This document shows positions 1 to 9,559 of a stretch of DNA of 64,000 bases, one piece after another. Each line of letters starts with the position of its first letter. The stretch's first letter is position 1. The stretch comes from Paraburkholderia sp. FT54. Its GTDB lineage: Bacteria; Pseudomonadota; Gammaproteobacteria; Burkholderiales; Burkholderiaceae. The position numbers were made by a program, and so were the translations under genes. Under the pieces are notes generated by a model, which saw only the letters and a list, made by a program, of their open reading frames with translations, had not been told where the DNA came from and did no database searches. The DNA lies in contig NZ_CP134197.1 in assembly GCF_031585635.1 (NCBI RefSeq), forward strand, positions 124,001-188,000. The letters are read 5' to 3'.

Positions 1-1
1 T

Positions 2-436
2 GGTGACAAGCCGGCCGATCACCATACGCTCGCGCTTGCACAAGGTTTCCTGCCCACCTACAGCCATAGCGCCTACGAAGTCGTTGACGCCGACGCGGTC
101 GGCATGGGCCAGCGCGTCCTGCGCGAGCAGGGCTGGACGCACGCGTGGGGAATCGGACGACATATCCTGGGCAGCCAGATCTTCGACTACTGGCAGGACG
201 CATGGGGCGACAAGCACGAGCACTACTGCGATGGCGATCTCTTTACGGCCGATGCGCCGACCGGTGTCCATGGCGTGAGCCGTGAGGCCATGGCGCAATG
301 GGGACCGACAATGCCGCGCAGTTTCACGAAGCCCAAATTCACGCCTGCGAGCATCGTGGCGCTCTTCAGGAACCTGCGCCGCAGCCCCGACCTGACGCTG
401 AGCAAGCTGAGGACGCTGGCAAAGCTTTTCGCCTGA
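2..436 (+). CDS. VOC-family (glyoxalase/extradiol dioxygenase-like) protein, 3' part
   Basis: The gene enters from the left edge; 144 residues are visible up to the TGA at 434-436. The frame reads through with a second vicinal-oxygen-chelate half. HHTLALAQ near the window start, HAWGIGRH around residues 48-55 and DKHEHYCDGD around 69-78 supply the His and Glu residues typical of metal ligands in extradiol dioxygenases and related VOC enzymes. A basic tail follows. The gene is 34 bases upstream of a fumarylacetoacetase-family hydrolase, which is followed by a CoA ligase, so a role in aromatic ring cleavage fits. The exact substrate cannot be told because the N-terminal half is outside the window. 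Confidence 0.75.
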   Translation, partial: GDKPADHHTLALAQGFLPTYSHSAYEVVDADAVGMGQRVLREQGWTHAWGIGRHILGSQIFDYWQDAWGDKHEHYCDGDLFTADAPTGVHGVSREAMAQWGPTMPRSFTKPKFTPASIVALFRNLRRSPDLTLSKLRTLAKLFA

Positions 437-470
437 CCCAACTCTTTCCATCGAATCCGGAGATCGAAAA

Positions 471-1427
471 ATGGCACTTCACGTTCTGCATTATTTGCAT
501 CAAGACCGCGCCCAGTGGGGCGTGGTCGCTAATGGCGCTATCACGCCGATTCCCGGCGAATTCAGGTCGACCGCCGAGTTGATCGAGGCTAACCCGGTCG
601 AGCGGCTGTTCGTGCTGAGCGGCCCGACGGTTCGCGAATCGGAAGTGCAATGGTTGTCACCCGTGACCGCCAATCAGCAGTTCGTCTGCCAGGGCGCGAA
701 TTATCGCCAGCATATGATCGAATCCGGCATGGACCCGGATGTGAAGAAATTCAACATGATTTTCACGAAGGCGACAAGCTGCATCGTTCCGGCCGACTCG
801 CCCGTGGTTAAACCAGACGGGGTGCAGTTCCTCGACTACGAGATCGAACTCGGCCTCGTCCTCAAACGCGACATCTCGTCCCGCGAAACTGTCACCGAGG
901 AGAATCTGCATGAGTACGTCGCCGGCGCCGTGATCGTCAATGACTATTCCGCGCGCGATATCCAGATTCCGCAAATGCAGTTCTACAAGGGCAAGAGCTA
1001 TCGCACGTTTGGCCCTGTCGGCCCTTACCTTTGCCTTCTCGAGAAACAGGATATTCCAAAGCTGAAGGAGCTCGTGCTGACGCTGACGGTAAACGGAACG
1101 GTCCGGCAGAATGACTCCACGTCGGGCCTGGTCTATGGTCCGGCAGAGACCTTGACGGAACTCTCAGCCATACACGACCTGCGCGCCGGGGACCTGCTCG
1201 CGACCGGCACGCCTTCCGGCTGCGCACTGAGCATTCCGTCACCCGAGAAGCAACGCGCCGCGGCGCAGCTGCCTGAAGCGGAAAAATGGCGTCTATTCCT
1301 GAAGATGCAGGAGGAGAGGCCACAGTACCTGCGGGTCGGTGACGTCGTGGAGTCGTATATCGCCAGCTCTGATCGCTCGATCAATCTGGGCGTACAGCGT
1401 AACGTCGTCGTGGAAGAAGCAGCATGA
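471..1427 (+). CDS. fumarylacetoacetate hydrolase family protein
   Basis: A 318-residue member of the FAH superfamily, which hydrolyses or decarboxylates 2-oxo acids made after ring cleavage. DYEIELGLV (about residues 123-131) and NDYSARD (about 160-166) carry the acidic metal ligands of the family, and YKGKSYRTFGPVGP follows. The C-terminal motif ATGTPSG is also typical. The start is the ATG at 471 behind GGAGATCGAAAA. The stop overlaps the next gene's start (ATGA), so the two are translationally coupled. With the upstream VOC protein this forms a ring-cleavage plus hydrolysis pair. An insert of about 30 residues after ATGTPSG is longer than in short FAH members. The substrate is unknown. 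Confidence 0.88.
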   Translation: MALHVLHYLHQDRAQWGVVANGAITPIPGEFRSTAELIEANPVERLFVLSGPTVRESEVQWLSPVTANQQFVCQGANYRQHMIESGMDPDVKKFNMIFTKATSCIVPADSPVVKPDGVQFLDYEIELGLVLKRDISSRETVTEENLHEYVAGAVIVNDYSARDIQIPQMQFYKGKSYRTFGPVGPYLCLLEKQDIPKLKELVLTLTVNGTVRQNDSTSGLVYGPAETLTELSAIHDLRAGDLLATGTPSGCALSIPSPEKQRAAAQLPEAEKWRLFLKMQEERPQYLRVGDVVESYIASSDRSINLGVQRNVVVEEAA

Positions 1428-3445
1428 CAGGCGTCGCAAACGTACGCGATGTCCTTGCCATGGAAATGAAGGGGCAGCCAGCGGATCTCCCGTCGAGCAC
1501 CTACGAGATGATCTGTCGGGGCGCGGCCCTCAATCCGTCGGCGCCCGCACTTTCGTTCTTTGCAACGGCAGACGGCTACCAGAACGCTGAGTGCTGGACG
1601 TACAGCGAATTCGTGCGCGATGTCACGCGCACCGCGAACATGTTTGCGCGCCTGAGAGTACAGCGCGACTCGGTGGTCGCATACGTTCTGCCCAACCTCC
1701 CTGAAACGCACTTTGTGATCTGGGGCGGGGAAGCCGCCGGGATTGTCTGCGCGATCAATCCGCTGCTTGAGAGTGACGCCATCGGCGAACTGCTCAACGC
1801 CTCGGCGGCGAGTGTGCTCGTAACGCTGGCGCCGTTTCCCGGAACCGACCTTTGGCAGAAGGTGCAAGCCGTGCTGCACAAGCTCCCTTGCCTGGAGCAA
1901 CTGGTGCTCGTGAATCCGGCCGACCGCATGCAGGGCGAAAAGGGATTAGCGGCCCGGGCGCTTCAACGTGGCGAGTGTTCAAAACTGCATGGGCCCGGCG
2001 GCGTTCATAGTGCGGTTCCTTCGCATGTCGGTATCCACGATTTTGGCACTGCCATCGCGGGAGAGTCCGGGGTGGCGCTCAGCAGCACGCGTCGAACGAG
2101 CATCGACGATGTATCGTCCTTCTTCTGCACAGGCGGCACCACGGGACTACCGAAGATTGCGGTTCGGCGGCACGGCAATGAGGTGGCCAATGCGTGGAAC
2201 GCGGGTCAATTCTTCGGCGAAAGCATTGGCCCGGGGAAGACGATTTTTTGCGGGTTGCCGCTTTTCCACGTCAACGCCGTGATGGTGACAGGTCTGCTGG
2301 CGTTCTCGCGTGGTGCCCACGTCGTGCTCGGCACACCGCAAGGTTATCGGGGCGAAGGCGTTGTCAAGCGCTTCTGGGAAATCGTCGAACATTACCGCAT
2401 CAACTTCTTCAGCGGTGTCCCGACACTGTACGGATCGCTGCTGGACGTTCCGGTTGGCGAGCGCGATATCAGTTCGCTCGAATATGGACTGTGTGGCGCC
2501 GCCCCCATGCCGGTGGAATTGCTTCGCACCTTCCAGGATCGCACAGGAATCAGAATCCTTGAGGGCTACGGCCTCACGGAAGGCACCTGCGTTAGCAGCG
2601 TTAATCCCCCGCTTGGCGAGCGCAGGGTCGGTTCGATTGGTCTTCGTCTGCCCGGTCAGGCCATGAAAGCCGTGGTGGTCGACGAAACCGGTCGATATGT
2701 GCGGGATTGCGTTGCCGATGAGGTCGGCCAGCTGGTTATCTCCGGACCCAACGTATTCGCTGGCTATACCCGGCCGGAGCAGAACTGTGGCATCTGGATG
2801 GAGGGTGGTGACGGCGGGCGCTGGCTTAACACCGGCGACCTCGGACGGTGTGACCCCGACGGCTACTTCTGGCTGACCGGCCGGAGGAAGGAACTGATTA
2901 TCCGGGGCGGACACAACATCGACCCCGCGGCAATCGAAGAACCGTTGCATCGCCATCCCGCAGTCCAGATCGCCGCAGCTATAGGCCGTCCGGATATGCA
3001 CGCGGGCGAGTTGCCGGTCGCCTATGTGCAGCTAAAGCCGGGCACAACGGCAACCGAAGCGGAACTGGCCGAGTTTCTGCGTCACGCGATCAATGAACGC
3101 GCCGCGTTGCCAAAGGGGATACGGATCGTAGATGCGATGCCGCTGACGGGCGTCGGCAAGATCTTCAAGCCGGCGCTGAAACGGCGCGAAACGGCCGACG
3201 CGCTGGAGTCGGCTCTCATCGAGGCTGGCGTCGAGGATGCAACCGTCAGCCTCATCGATGACACCTCGCGCGGGATTTCGCTTCACGTCGAACTTGGCGA
3301 TCCTGCGTTCGAAGCATTGGCCACTTCCGCGCTCGGGCGCTTTCCGTTCGCATTTTCGATCTCGGCCGCCGTGAGACAGCCAAAGACGGAGCAGGCGACG
3401 GGGACGGACCCGGCAGCGACAGATGCGCAGGGCAGCCCAACGTGA
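1424..3445 (+). CDS. acyl-/aryl-CoA synthetase (AMP-forming)
   Basis: A 673-residue ANL-superfamily ligase that would activate a carboxylic acid as an acyl-adenylate and then load CoA. All core motifs are visible: the P-loop CTGGTTGLPK (about 232-241), EGYGLTEGT (about 382-390), the TGD of WLNTGDLGR (about 468-476), the hinge GRRKELIIRGG (about 486-496) and the catalytic lysine region LTGVGKIFKP (about 575-584). About 80 extra residues follow the last motif, so it is longer than ordinary FadD proteins and resembles the large acyl-CoA synthetases found in Burkholderiales catabolic operons. It overlaps the hydrolase gene by four bases and is the last gene of this operon in view. The true substrate is not evident. 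Confidence 0.9.
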   Translation: MTGVANVRDVLAMEMKGQPADLPSSTYEMICRGAALNPSAPALSFFATADGYQNAECWTYSEFVRDVTRTANMFARLRVQRDSVVAYVLPNLPETHFVIWGGEAAGIVCAINPLLESDAIGELLNASAASVLVTLAPFPGTDLWQKVQAVLHKLPCLEQLVLVNPADRMQGEKGLAARALQRGECSKLHGPGGVHSAVPSHVGIHDFGTAIAGESGVALSSTRRTSIDDVSSFFCTGGTTGLPKIAVRRHGNEVANAWNAGQFFGESIGPGKTIFCGLPLFHVNAVMVTGLLAFSRGAHVVLGTPQGYRGEGVVKRFWEIVEHYRINFFSGVPTLYGSLLDVPVGERDISSLEYGLCGAAPMPVELLRTFQDRTGIRILEGYGLTEGTCVSSVNPPLGERRVGSIGLRLPGQAMKAVVVDETGRYVRDCVADEVGQLVISGPNVFAGYTRPEQNCGIWMEGGDGGRWLNTGDLGRCDPDGYFWLTGRRKELIIRGGHNIDPAAIEEPLHRHPAVQIAAAIGRPDMHAGELPVAYVQLKPGTTATEAELAEFLRHAINERAALPKGIRIVDAMPLTGVGKIFKPALKRRETADALESALIEAGVEDATVSLIDDTSRGISLHVELGDPAFEALATSALGRFPFAFSISAAVRQPKTEQATGTDPAATDAQGSPT

Positions 3446-3551
3446 GACGAGCGACGACATCAAAAGTGACGCGTTCGGTCATGCGCCCGGATTAAAGGTC
3501 AATCAGGCGTACGCGCCGCGATGCCGCGATTCAAAATGCTTGCCGGTGGAT

Positions 3552-3569
3552 TTAGGTTAGAACACCTAA
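3552..3569. promoter_or_regulatory. inverted repeat upstream of small gene 3589
   Basis: TTAGGT and ACCTAA form a perfect 6-bp inverted repeat separated by TAGAAC, ending 19 bases before the ATG at 3589. It may be an operator; no regulator can be assigned. Confidence 0.35.
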
Positions 3570-3588
3570 TTGTTTAGAGGAAAAGAGA

Positions 3589-3828
3589 ATGGTTGCTACA
3601 TCAGAAAGGTCTTTGCGTTCGCAGGTTGAAAAATGGCTCGGACCGACTTCTTCGACGCCGGTTCGGGTTACCCGATTCAGCCGCGCACGTTCGAATCAGA
3701 GACCGTGCGTGCGTATCGAGCTACTGCTACCGACAGGCCCGCTTGGATTCTTTTTCTTCCGGCACCGCGACGGTACATGGTGCGTGTTCCCGCCTGAGGC
3801 GGAACGCCTGGCCATGCACGCTTACTAG
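3589..3828 (+). CDS. small hypothetical protein (79 aa)
   Basis: The start follows a strong ribosome site (GAGGAAAAGAGA-ATG). The protein is soluble, basic in its N-terminal half and contains GFFFFRHRDGTWCVFPP near the end, a compact beta-hairpin-like aromatic motif. I do not recognise a characterised family. It stands alone between the CoA ligase and ompW. The ribosome site and the inverted repeat just upstream argue that it is expressed. Confidence 0.6.
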   Translation: MVATSERSLRSQVEKWLGPTSSTPVRVTRFSRARSNQRPCVRIELLLPTGPLGFFFFRHRDGTWCVFPPEAERLAMHAY

Positions 3829-3955
3829 ATTCAGGGCGATCGGAGTATGTGGCATGCGTAGCTATACGAAAGGAAGAAAAAAATCAATTGAGTAGATGCG
3901 GCGGCGGCACCAGTGATTCATAAAAATTTCCAGACAGAGCGACAGGAGAAGAGAC

Positions 3956-4696
3956 ATGAGGAATTACAAACGCGCAATCAGTTCGATCGGTATGGCGGCT
4001 TGCATCTGCTCGGCTGCGCTTGTCGACGATGCCAATGCGCAGTCGGCAGGAAGCATAACGCTGTCGACAGGATGGCTTCACGTTGCGCCACAGGGCAATG
4101 CAACGCCGCTTACAGTCGAAAGCGTTGGCGGCATTGCGGTGAATCAGCAACTTTCCGGCACCGGCGCGCACGCAAGCTCCACGGATACGATGGGAATTAC
4201 CACCGAGTATTACGTCACTGACAACATCGGTGTCGCCACGCTGATTGGACTGCCACTCACAGTGAACCTGGTTGGTGAGGGCACGCTCAGTAAGTATGGG
4301 AACCTCGGGTCGACGAGGCCGATCCCGCCCGCTATCGTCCTTCGATACCACCTGTTTGCAGCCCAGTCAAAATTCCGTCCGTTCGTCGGATTAGGAGTGA
4401 ACTATACGTGGTTCACTCAGGTTCGAACAACTAATAGTCAATTCGTAACCGATAACCTTGGTCCGGGCGGTTCGGCACACGCGTCACTCAGTTCATCATG
4501 GAATCCGGTATTCGAGATCGGGGCAAATTATGCGATTACAAAACACTGGTCTGTCGGAACCGCTGTCGGTTACGTTCCGCTAAAGACTCACCTTACCCTG
4601 GACGGGACGACCGCAACTGGAACGCACATCGTTTCCAGCTCGACGCTGCGAATCAATCCCATTAACGTCTTCCTGAACATCGCCTATACGTTCTAG
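3956..4696 (+). CDS. ompW: OmpW family outer membrane protein
   Basis: A 246-residue outer membrane beta-barrel of the OmpW/AlkL family, which forms a narrow eight-stranded channel for small hydrophobic compounds. Residues 1-28 form a signal peptide ending ANA. Family signs are GSITLSTGWLHVAP just after cleavage, alternating hydrophobic strands, the GLGVNYTWF strand near the middle and a terminal aromatic residue (AYTF) that serves as barrel-assembly signal. The start is supported by GGAGAAGAGAC-ATG. An uptake role for hydrophobic substrates of the catabolic genes at 1-3445 is possible but not shown. Confidence 0.88.
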   Translation: MRNYKRAISSIGMAACICSAALVDDANAQSAGSITLSTGWLHVAPQGNATPLTVESVGGIAVNQQLSGTGAHASSTDTMGITTEYYVTDNIGVATLIGLPLTVNLVGEGTLSKYGNLGSTRPIPPAIVLRYHLFAAQSKFRPFVGLGVNYTWFTQVRTTNSQFVTDNLGPGGSAHASLSSSWNPVFEIGANYAITKHWSVGTAVGYVPLKTHLTLDGTTATGTHIVSSSTLRINPINVFLNIAYTF

Positions 4697-4734
4697 CGCG
4701 TACAGGTCGTTAATGCGCGAATCGAGAGGTTTGA

Positions 4735-5211
4735 ATGCTCCTGAAGACATGGACGTTACCTTTCGCCGCCCGGACCTGGCTGCGATCCATCGAAATGGAG
4801 GTCATGGGGAACACCGACTCCCAAACAGCCGAAATTGACCCCCGGCTTACCCCAGCCCTGCATCGCCATCATCATGATCTTGCAGCGCACCCATTGGTCC
4901 TGGGGGGAGTGTTCACCGAGGGATGCGGCGAGCTCGACTGGGCCAAGCCGGTCTTTGACTCGTCGGATCTGTCCGATCACATGTCGTGGCGCGACTTCTG
5001 CCGCAAGGGCTATTTTGTCGTGCCACCCGAAAAGCCCGAGTTGCGCCATCCACGGCACGGCCCGCAAAACCGATGGGATTACCGTGCGTTTATTCAGGCG
5101 ATCCGCGGAGGCTACATTCAGCGTACGATGGAAACAGACGGAGGTGGGTCGGGCGCTCAGCGGTGGCTTCGCATCCCGGCTGAGGGCGTCTTCCGCGGGA
5201 GGGTGAAGTGA
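4735..5211 (+). pseudogene. fragment resembling a molybdopterin oxidoreductase C-terminal part
   Basis: The 158-codon frame has no good ribosome site and no complete domain. Its middle (CGELDWAKPVFDSSDLSDHM, then WRDFCRKGYFVVPPEKPELR) reminds me of the large subunit of DMSO-reductase-family enzymes such as pyrogallol hydroxytransferase-like proteins, where a similar segment precedes the C-terminal domain. The parts before and after do not fit, so it looks like a relic. The family assignment is from memory of the motif only and could be wrong. Confidence 0.35.
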
Positions 5212-5384
5212 TCCGACGTGTCTTGCTGGTGCGGAAAATGAAACCGCCGACCCTTTCAACTAAAGTACACTATTGAGGCACGTACTGACTTGCCAAAGAA
5301 AGGACCGCAGCGTGCCGGGTGGAATGACCGGTCAGGTTCTCACGATTGACGAACTGAGACGGCTGAACAGATTGAAGGCGACCC

Positions 5385-6380
5385 ATGGATATGTTGCAGG
5401 CCATACGTGCCTTTTCCCGAGTTGCATCAGTTGGCAGCTTTACCACGGCAGCGCAGGAACTAAACCTCGTTACATCTCAGGTCTCACGTGCTATCGCAGA
5501 CCTTGAGACGCACTTGAAGGTACGTCTGTTGCAGAGGACGACCCGACGCGTGACGTTGACTGAAGCAGGGCAGCGATATCTTTCGCACTGCGAGGTGATT
5601 CTGAAACAGTTGGCGGAGGGCGAGGCGGAGGTATCCGAAGAGAGCGCCGAACCAGTCGGGACCCTTAGGATCGGCGTATCCACCAGCTTTGACCGATTTC
5701 ACCTATCAGTGCTTCTTTCGAGCTACCTGGAGCGATTCCCACAGGTTTCGGCGAGCGTGACACTGTTGCGGCACGTACAGGAGGCGCTGCTCGGCCATTA
5801 CGACGTCGTACTACTTTGCTCGTCCGAACCGCCCGGCCCCGGCACACTCTCCGAGTGTCTTGGCGCAATGTCTTCAATCCTATGTGCAGCACCTGTCTAT
5901 CTGGCGCGATACGGAGTGCCGAAGGCACTTTGTGACCTTAAACAACATCGGTGCGTTGATTATGCTGGCGACTTGCCATCCGGGCAATGGCAGTTTCAAG
6001 GGCCATCTGGCCACGAAACGTGCTCGGTCGGTGACATGGTTCTTCGTAGCGATCTGAGCGATGTACTCATTGATGCAATTGAGGCTGGTCTTGGTATCGG
6101 CCCATTGCCACTGCGGGTGGGAATGCAAAAATTGCAGGCTGGAACGGTAATGCACGTCCTGCCCAGGTACAGGATGCAGGCGCGCAATGTCTACGTGCTT
6201 CTTTCTTCACCCCCCTCTCTCGATAAGAAAGTAAGGACATGGGTCGAATTTCTCAAGGAAGCATTACCCCAGCGTCTCGTACGGGAGGAGGCTGAGTTCA
6301 CGCCTCGCCTGGCGCCGTTGTTTGGCGATGACGAAATGCCCACAAACCACGTACAAAACAGAGGTACTCTGGATACGTGA
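5385..6380 (+). CDS. LysR-family transcriptional regulator
   Basis: A 331-residue regulator of the AaeR/DmlR-like LysR group. The N-terminal winged helix starts MDMLQAIRAFSRVASVGSF and continues with the recognition-helix region VTSQVSRAIADLE and the QRTTRRVTLTEAG wing; the rest is a substrate-binding domain. About 30 residues at the C-terminus go beyond the usual length. It is followed by a convergent porin. LysR proteins often control a neighbouring divergent gene, but upstream is only the decayed fragment at 4735-5211, so its target is not clear. Confidence 0.9.
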   Translation: MDMLQAIRAFSRVASVGSFTTAAQELNLVTSQVSRAIADLETHLKVRLLQRTTRRVTLTEAGQRYLSHCEVILKQLAEGEAEVSEESAEPVGTLRIGVSTSFDRFHLSVLLSSYLERFPQVSASVTLLRHVQEALLGHYDVVLLCSSEPPGPGTLSECLGAMSSILCAAPVYLARYGVPKALCDLKQHRCVDYAGDLPSGQWQFQGPSGHETCSVGDMVLRSDLSDVLIDAIEAGLGIGPLPLRVGMQKLQAGTVMHVLPRYRMQARNVYVLLSSPPSLDKKVRTWVEFLKEALPQRLVREEAEFTPRLAPLFGDDEMPTNHVQNRGTLDT

Positions 6381-6490
6381 GATAAACGCGACTTTTGGAA
6401 TCGGATGGCTAGAAAGTCTGTACAGGTCTTATCTTGAACGGCGGTTATCGCGCACGGTGACGCGCCCTCATGCGGCGTCGAGAAGATGAC

Positions 6491-6530
6491 AGAAAAAAGC
6501 CAAGCTTCGGGCTCGCGCCCGGAGCTGGCT
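6491..6530 (-). terminator. rho-independent terminator of porin gene 6576-7757
   Basis: On the minus strand a GC-rich stem (AGCCAGCTCCGGGC pairing with GCCCGAAGCTTGGCT, loop GCGA) is followed by a T-run (GGCTTTTTTCTG). It lies 46 bases after the porin stop codon. Confidence 0.8.
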
Positions 6531-6575
6531 TCGTGATACGGCCAGACGTCACTGGCCGTATACAATCCATTTCTG

Positions 6576-7757
6576 TTAGAACTTGTGACGGATACCCAGG
6601 CTGACGATCACTTGCGAGCTGGATCCCGCCGTTAAGCCGTAGGAGCCAACCGAAGCATCAGCTGTGACGTGGCTACCATCGAGCGCTCGTTGCGTCCCGT
6701 TTGCGTGCTGGTAAGCGCCAATCAGGTACAGGTCAGTACGCTTCGACAGGAGGTAGTCCGCACCCAGCGAACCCTGGTGGTACGTAGCCGACGTGTCGCC
6801 AGCTCCGTGCGTGTAGATGTAGCCCAAACCGATCAGCATGGCAGGCGTGAGCTGGTAACCCGCATAGCCGCCAGCGACGTGAAATTTCTCCTGGTTCTGG
6901 AAGAGCGAGAAGCCGTCCGGCTTGTATTGCGCGAAGCTATAACGGATGTTGAAAGTGAATGGACCCGTGACGTACTGGGCTGCTGTCGACGTGATGTCGA
7001 CCGACTTGGCCGACGAGTATGCGCCGTTGATGGCCGAGTCGAAGGTACCGTCGGACGTTACACTGGAACTCCAGTGCGACAACGGGTTGGTCGTGCTGAC
7101 GCGGCCAGCCGCAGTGTTGGCGTTTTCCATGCGGAGGTAGCCGGCTGCAAAGCTGAACGGACCGACGCTGTACGTTGCCGCGCCCGACCACGTCTGGCCT
7201 GCGCCCGTTGAGCCTGCGACGCCGCCGAATGCATACATGCCTTCGATCTGGAAGCCGCTCCACACCGGCGATACGTACTTGATTGCGCTGTTGGTACGGG
7301 AGCTGTTGTCGTTATTGTCGACGTCGCCCGGCGTCGTGAACGTGCTGCCGAAGTAGTTATCAGCCGTCAGCGGCTGGACCATGTCGACGAGCGGGTCGTA
7401 TTGGCGACCCAACGTGACCGTACCGTACTGGTCCTGCGTCAGCCCGACGTACGCCTGGCGGCCGAACAGGCGACCGCCCTGGTTCAATTTGCCGGTGTTT
7501 ACGTCAAAGCCGTTTTCCAACTGGAAGATGGCCTTCAGGCCACCGCCAAGGTCTTCCGTGCCCTTCAAGCCCCAGCGGTCGCCCTGCAGGTTGCCGGCGT
7601 ACGTTTGAAACAGGTGGTTGTTCGCCGAGTCCGCATGGTACACATACTGGATCGATTCATCGATCAGGCCATACAACGTCACGCTGCTCTGTGCATGTGC
7701 TGCGCCTGCAGCGCCGAGCAGTGCAAGCGAGAAGGTCGACAGTGCAATTCGTTTCAT
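6576..7757 (-). CDS. Gram-negative trimeric porin
   Basis: A 393-residue general porin of the Burkholderiales OmpC-like family (16-stranded barrel). The signal peptide ends AHA at residue 22 and is followed by QSSVTLYG, the usual first strand. Other hallmarks are GLKGTEDLGGGLKAIFQLE, GRQAYVGL, GTVTLGRQYDP and the C-terminal GIRHKF ending in Phe. The start has GGGAGAAGTGA before the ATG. A terminator follows at 6491-6530, so it is probably monocistronic. Its closest relative in the window is the porin at 32573-33730; both share VDMVQPLT/VDLIQPLT and FTTPGDVDN/FATPGDMDN segments. Confidence 0.95.
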   Translation of the reverse strand: MKRIALSTFSLALLGAAGAAHAQSSVTLYGLIDESIQYVYHADSANNHLFQTYAGNLQGDRWGLKGTEDLGGGLKAIFQLENGFDVNTGKLNQGGRLFGRQAYVGLTQDQYGTVTLGRQYDPLVDMVQPLTADNYFGSTFTTPGDVDNNDNSSRTNSAIKYVSPVWSGFQIEGMYAFGGVAGSTGAGQTWSGAATYSVGPFSFAAGYLRMENANTAAGRVSTTNPLSHWSSSVTSDGTFDSAINGAYSSAKSVDITSTAAQYVTGPFTFNIRYSFAQYKPDGFSLFQNQEKFHVAGGYAGYQLTPAMLIGLGYIYTHGAGDTSATYHQGSLGADYLLSKRTDLYLIGAYQHANGTQRALDGSHVTADASVGSYGLTAGSSSQVIVSLGIRHKF

Positions 7758-7954
7758 TCACTTCTCCCGGCAGAATCATTGTTGGTGGGAACTTGAAGTT
7801 AACTCCATATCCTTCGGTTACCGAAGCAAAAGAAATAATGTGTCGTGAAATTCCGACACTGACGCCTTGCACATTTGTCAGAGGAAAAAACGCCAACGGA
7901 GCGAGATGCGAGTCCCTCTGTGTTCACGTTTTTGTGTGGCGATCGCTTAATTTG

Positions 7955-8134
7955 CTACACGGCACGTTGTGCTGAACGTCGGCCGGCGAGGCGCATGAGC
8001 AGCCGAAGAAGAGAGCGCAAAATTTCTGGGGCAGGATAGAGCTTAAGCAGCGGTAGCGACACCGGGCAAGGGCGTGCGACCAGTAGGCGCTTTTCCTCCG
8101 GTGCGATGAAGGATGATAGGGCCGCATCGCTCAC
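7955..8134 (-). CDS. possible small protein coupled to NRAMP-like gene
   Basis: A GTG overlaps the stop of the transporter gene (GTGA), opening a 59-codon frame: MSDAALSSFIAPEEKRLL, then proline- and leucine-rich sequence ending in an arginine-rich tail. The four-base overlap is the typical layout of a translationally coupled gene. I recognise no family, and it could be a chance frame in GC-rich DNA. Confidence 0.35.
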   Translation of the reverse strand: MSDAALSSFIAPEEKRLLVARPCPVSLPLLKLYPAPEILRSLLRLLMRLAGRRSAQRAV

Positions 8135-9441
8135 GAAAGCCACTCGCACGCAAACCGTGCAACCAGCGCCGCACCCGCGAATATCGTCGCGAGCCAGCAC
8201 AGCGCACGCAAGGTCCAATGCGCGCTAAGATCGCCTACCGCCGAACGCTTCATGCTCAGCAGCACGAGCATTACCATGACGGGCGTAGCTGTCGAACCAT
8301 TGAGCACGGCGCTCCAGTAGAGCGCGCTTATCGGCTCGACGTGCACGAGCGTAAGCGCAACGCCGATCGACACACCGAGCGCCATCACGACGAGCAGCGC
8401 TCGCGCAACGGGCCGGTTGCGCTGCCTACCGACGCGCCGGTCGCGCGCGCTCACTGCCGCGTTGGCGGCCGACCCGGCGAGCGGAGGCAACGCGAGCAGG
8501 GCAGTACCGATGAACGCAATCCCCAGCACATGTGATGCGTACCCGCCGACAAGCGGCCGCAGTATGTTCGCCGCATCGTAGGAGTTGTTCAGACCGTGTC
8601 CGGTCGAATGCAAAGTCGCCGCAGCCGCTGCCATGATGAACAAACCCACCGCGTTCGAGAGGACCGTTCTGATTAACGTGTCGCGGCGCATTATTTTCAG
8701 ATGCGGGCTGTGCGTATCGCGGGCGGGGTCGCCCGTTTGTGGTTGTGATTGCGATTGTGGGCGCTGTTCTTCGATCTGCTGTTCGGCCTGAGAAAAGAGC
8801 AGATATGGACTGATCGTCGTACCGAGCACCGCGAGCAGCATCGTGAAATAGTCCACGCTCCATGTGATCCGCGGCACGACAGCGCGCAGAGCGAGCGTCT
8901 GCCATGGCGTATTGCTTATGACGGTCACACCGACGTACGCAAATAGACACGCCGCAAGCCATTTCAGAATCCGCGCATAACGCGCATAAGGCACGAACCA
9001 CTGGAGCGCCATCGACAGGATGCCGAACGCGGCGGCGAACAACGGTATCGACCCGCGCCATAGGAGTTGTGCGCCGACGCCCATCGCGACGACATCGGCC
9101 GCGATGTTGAAAATATTGGCGACCAGAAAACGCATGACGGCGAGGTAGAACAGTAGCCGGGAATAATGCTCACGCATGTTCACCGTCAGGCCCTTGCCCG
9201 TCTGCGCGGCGATTCTCGCGGCGACGAGCTGGAACGCTACCATCGACGGATATGAGAGCGCGCACGTCCAGAGCATGTCGTATCCGAATTGCGCGCCCGC
9301 CAGCGAATATGTCACGACGCCGCTCGGGTCGTTGTCCGTCGCGGTCGACACAAGTCCCGGGCCGACATGTGCAGCCCACGAATGCGCGGGCAGTTCGTCG
9401 CGCGCCTCCGCGCTTCGTTCCGGTTCGCCGACGAGAGACAT
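8131..9441 (-). CDS. NRAMP-family-related divalent metal transporter
   Basis: A 436-residue inner membrane protein with about eleven hydrophobic segments. The start at 9441 is set by AAGGAGAACC-ATG; the frame stays open upstream but only through remnant DNA. The first helix has TATDNDPSGV (about 33-42) where classical NRAMP proteins have DPGN, and helix 6 has GTTISPYLLF where they have an MPH motif. The metal-binding Asn and Met are therefore not conserved. This NRAMP-related clade is common in proteobacteria and its substrate (Mn, Mg or another ion) should not be assumed. A paralogue lies at 17181-18479. Confidence 0.87.
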   Translation of the reverse strand: MSLVGEPERSAEARDELPAHSWAAHVGPGLVSTATDNDPSGVVTYSLAGAQFGYDMLWTCALSYPSMVAFQLVAARIAAQTGKGLTVNMREHYSRLLFYLAVMRFLVANIFNIAADVVAMGVGAQLLWRGSIPLFAAAFGILSMALQWFVPYARYARILKWLAACLFAYVGVTVISNTPWQTLALRAVVPRITWSVDYFTMLLAVLGTTISPYLLFSQAEQQIEEQRPQSQSQPQTGDPARDTHSPHLKIMRRDTLIRTVLSNAVGLFIMAAAAATLHSTGHGLNNSYDAANILRPLVGGYASHVLGIAFIGTALLALPPLAGSAANAAVSARDRRVGRQRNRPVARALLVVMALGVSIGVALTLVHVEPISALYWSAVLNGSTATPVMVMLVLLSMKRSAVGDLSAHWTLRALCWLATIFAGAALVARFACEWLS

Positions 9442-9559
9442 GGTTCTCCTTGCACTGGGTCCACGGCGGTCCAGTGATGTCGCGGGATCGGCCAGGAGCC
9501 GCCGCCTGTCCCGGTTACTGTCGGAGATACCGACCAGGCGCCCGCCATTCTCCTGCTCA

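Noticed and set aside
6669..7211. 180-codon plus-strand frame inside the porin gene
   Set aside because: It is the antisense shadow of the porin, whose protein features are unambiguous.
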